From assembly GCF_028858725.1 (NCBI RefSeq), contig NC_084765.1, positions 9,441,501-9,505,500 of the forward strand: a stretch of DNA of 64,000 nucleotides. The letters run 5' to 3'. The notes under the pieces were generated by a model. It worked only from the letters and a program-made list of their open reading frames with translations. It was not told the origin of the DNA and made no database searches. Position 1 is the first letter of the stretch; each line of letters starts with the position of its first letter. Origin of the DNA: Colius striatus (taxonomy: Eukaryota; Chordata; Aves; Coliiformes; Coliidae). A program made the translations under genes and the position numbers. Below, piece after piece: positions 63,831 through 64,000 of the stretch.

Positions 63831-64000
63831 CAGACCTTAATGATCCAAAGAAGATCTCTTACTGGCTTTAGAAACATCTCTGAGCACTCAGCACATCTGA
63901 AAATCAGTTTCCACACTGAGGAAAAGCAGAATATATATCAATGACTGCATCACAAGTCTCTGCTGCTTCCCTGTTGAACAAAGTCCAAGGCTTGTCATTC

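Noticed and set aside
54887..64000. Search for the next upstream TEAD1 exon
   Set aside because: I looked on the minus strand for codons giving KELFGKGPQNAFFLVKFW next to a donor and found none; the exon is presumed beyond 64000.

Overview
This is nuclear DNA from a vertebrate, almost certainly a bird. The repeats are mainly CR1 LINE 3' ends, ERVL-type LTRs and worn amniote SINEs. Coding density is very low, and GC-rich CpG islands sit in AT-rich intergenic sequence. Two genes can be identified from their proteins, both on the minus strand: RASSF10 (single coding exon, 1547-2881) and the last three coding exons of TEAD1 (52136-54886) with a long 3' UTR. This tandem order, TEAD1 upstream and RASSF10 downstream, matches what I recall of the human 11p15 neighbourhood. 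The two ERVL-like LTR types resemble families I associate with non-galliform birds, but I cannot name a species.

Layout. 1-1546 is RASSF10 3' flank or UTR. 1430-3360 is the RASSF10 CpG island, covering the CDS and promoter. 3.4-46.4 kb is a large intergenic interval with no convincing protein-coding gene. It holds three CpG islands away from any recognised promoter (17.3-18.15, 32.6-33.2 and 35.66-35.82 kb), three CR1 copies (13.9-14.9, 19.7-20.2 and 42.3-42.5 kb), two solo LTRs (24.6-25.2 and 38.26-39.35 kb), several MIR-like fragments, a 26-base C run and a G-rich run. About 46.44-52.135 kb is the probable TEAD1 3' UTR, with an AATAAA on the minus strand at its far end. 52.136-54.886 kb holds TEAD1 exons with clean GT/AG borders. 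54.9-64 kb is the 3' part of the preceding TEAD1 intron, with an ancient CR1, another CR1 3' end and a MIR-like fragment. The next upstream TEAD1 exon was not found, so that intron extends past the window.

Function. Both genes are connected to Hippo-type signalling. TEAD1 is the DNA-binding partner of YAP/TAZ, and the part seen here is the C-terminal half of the YAP-binding domain. RASSF10 is an N-terminal RASSF scaffold and tumour suppressor. I found no previously undescribed gene system. The most unusual local structures are a 32-bp GC-rich minisatellite inside an orphan CpG island and a promoter-like orphan island carrying a near-consensus CTCF motif.
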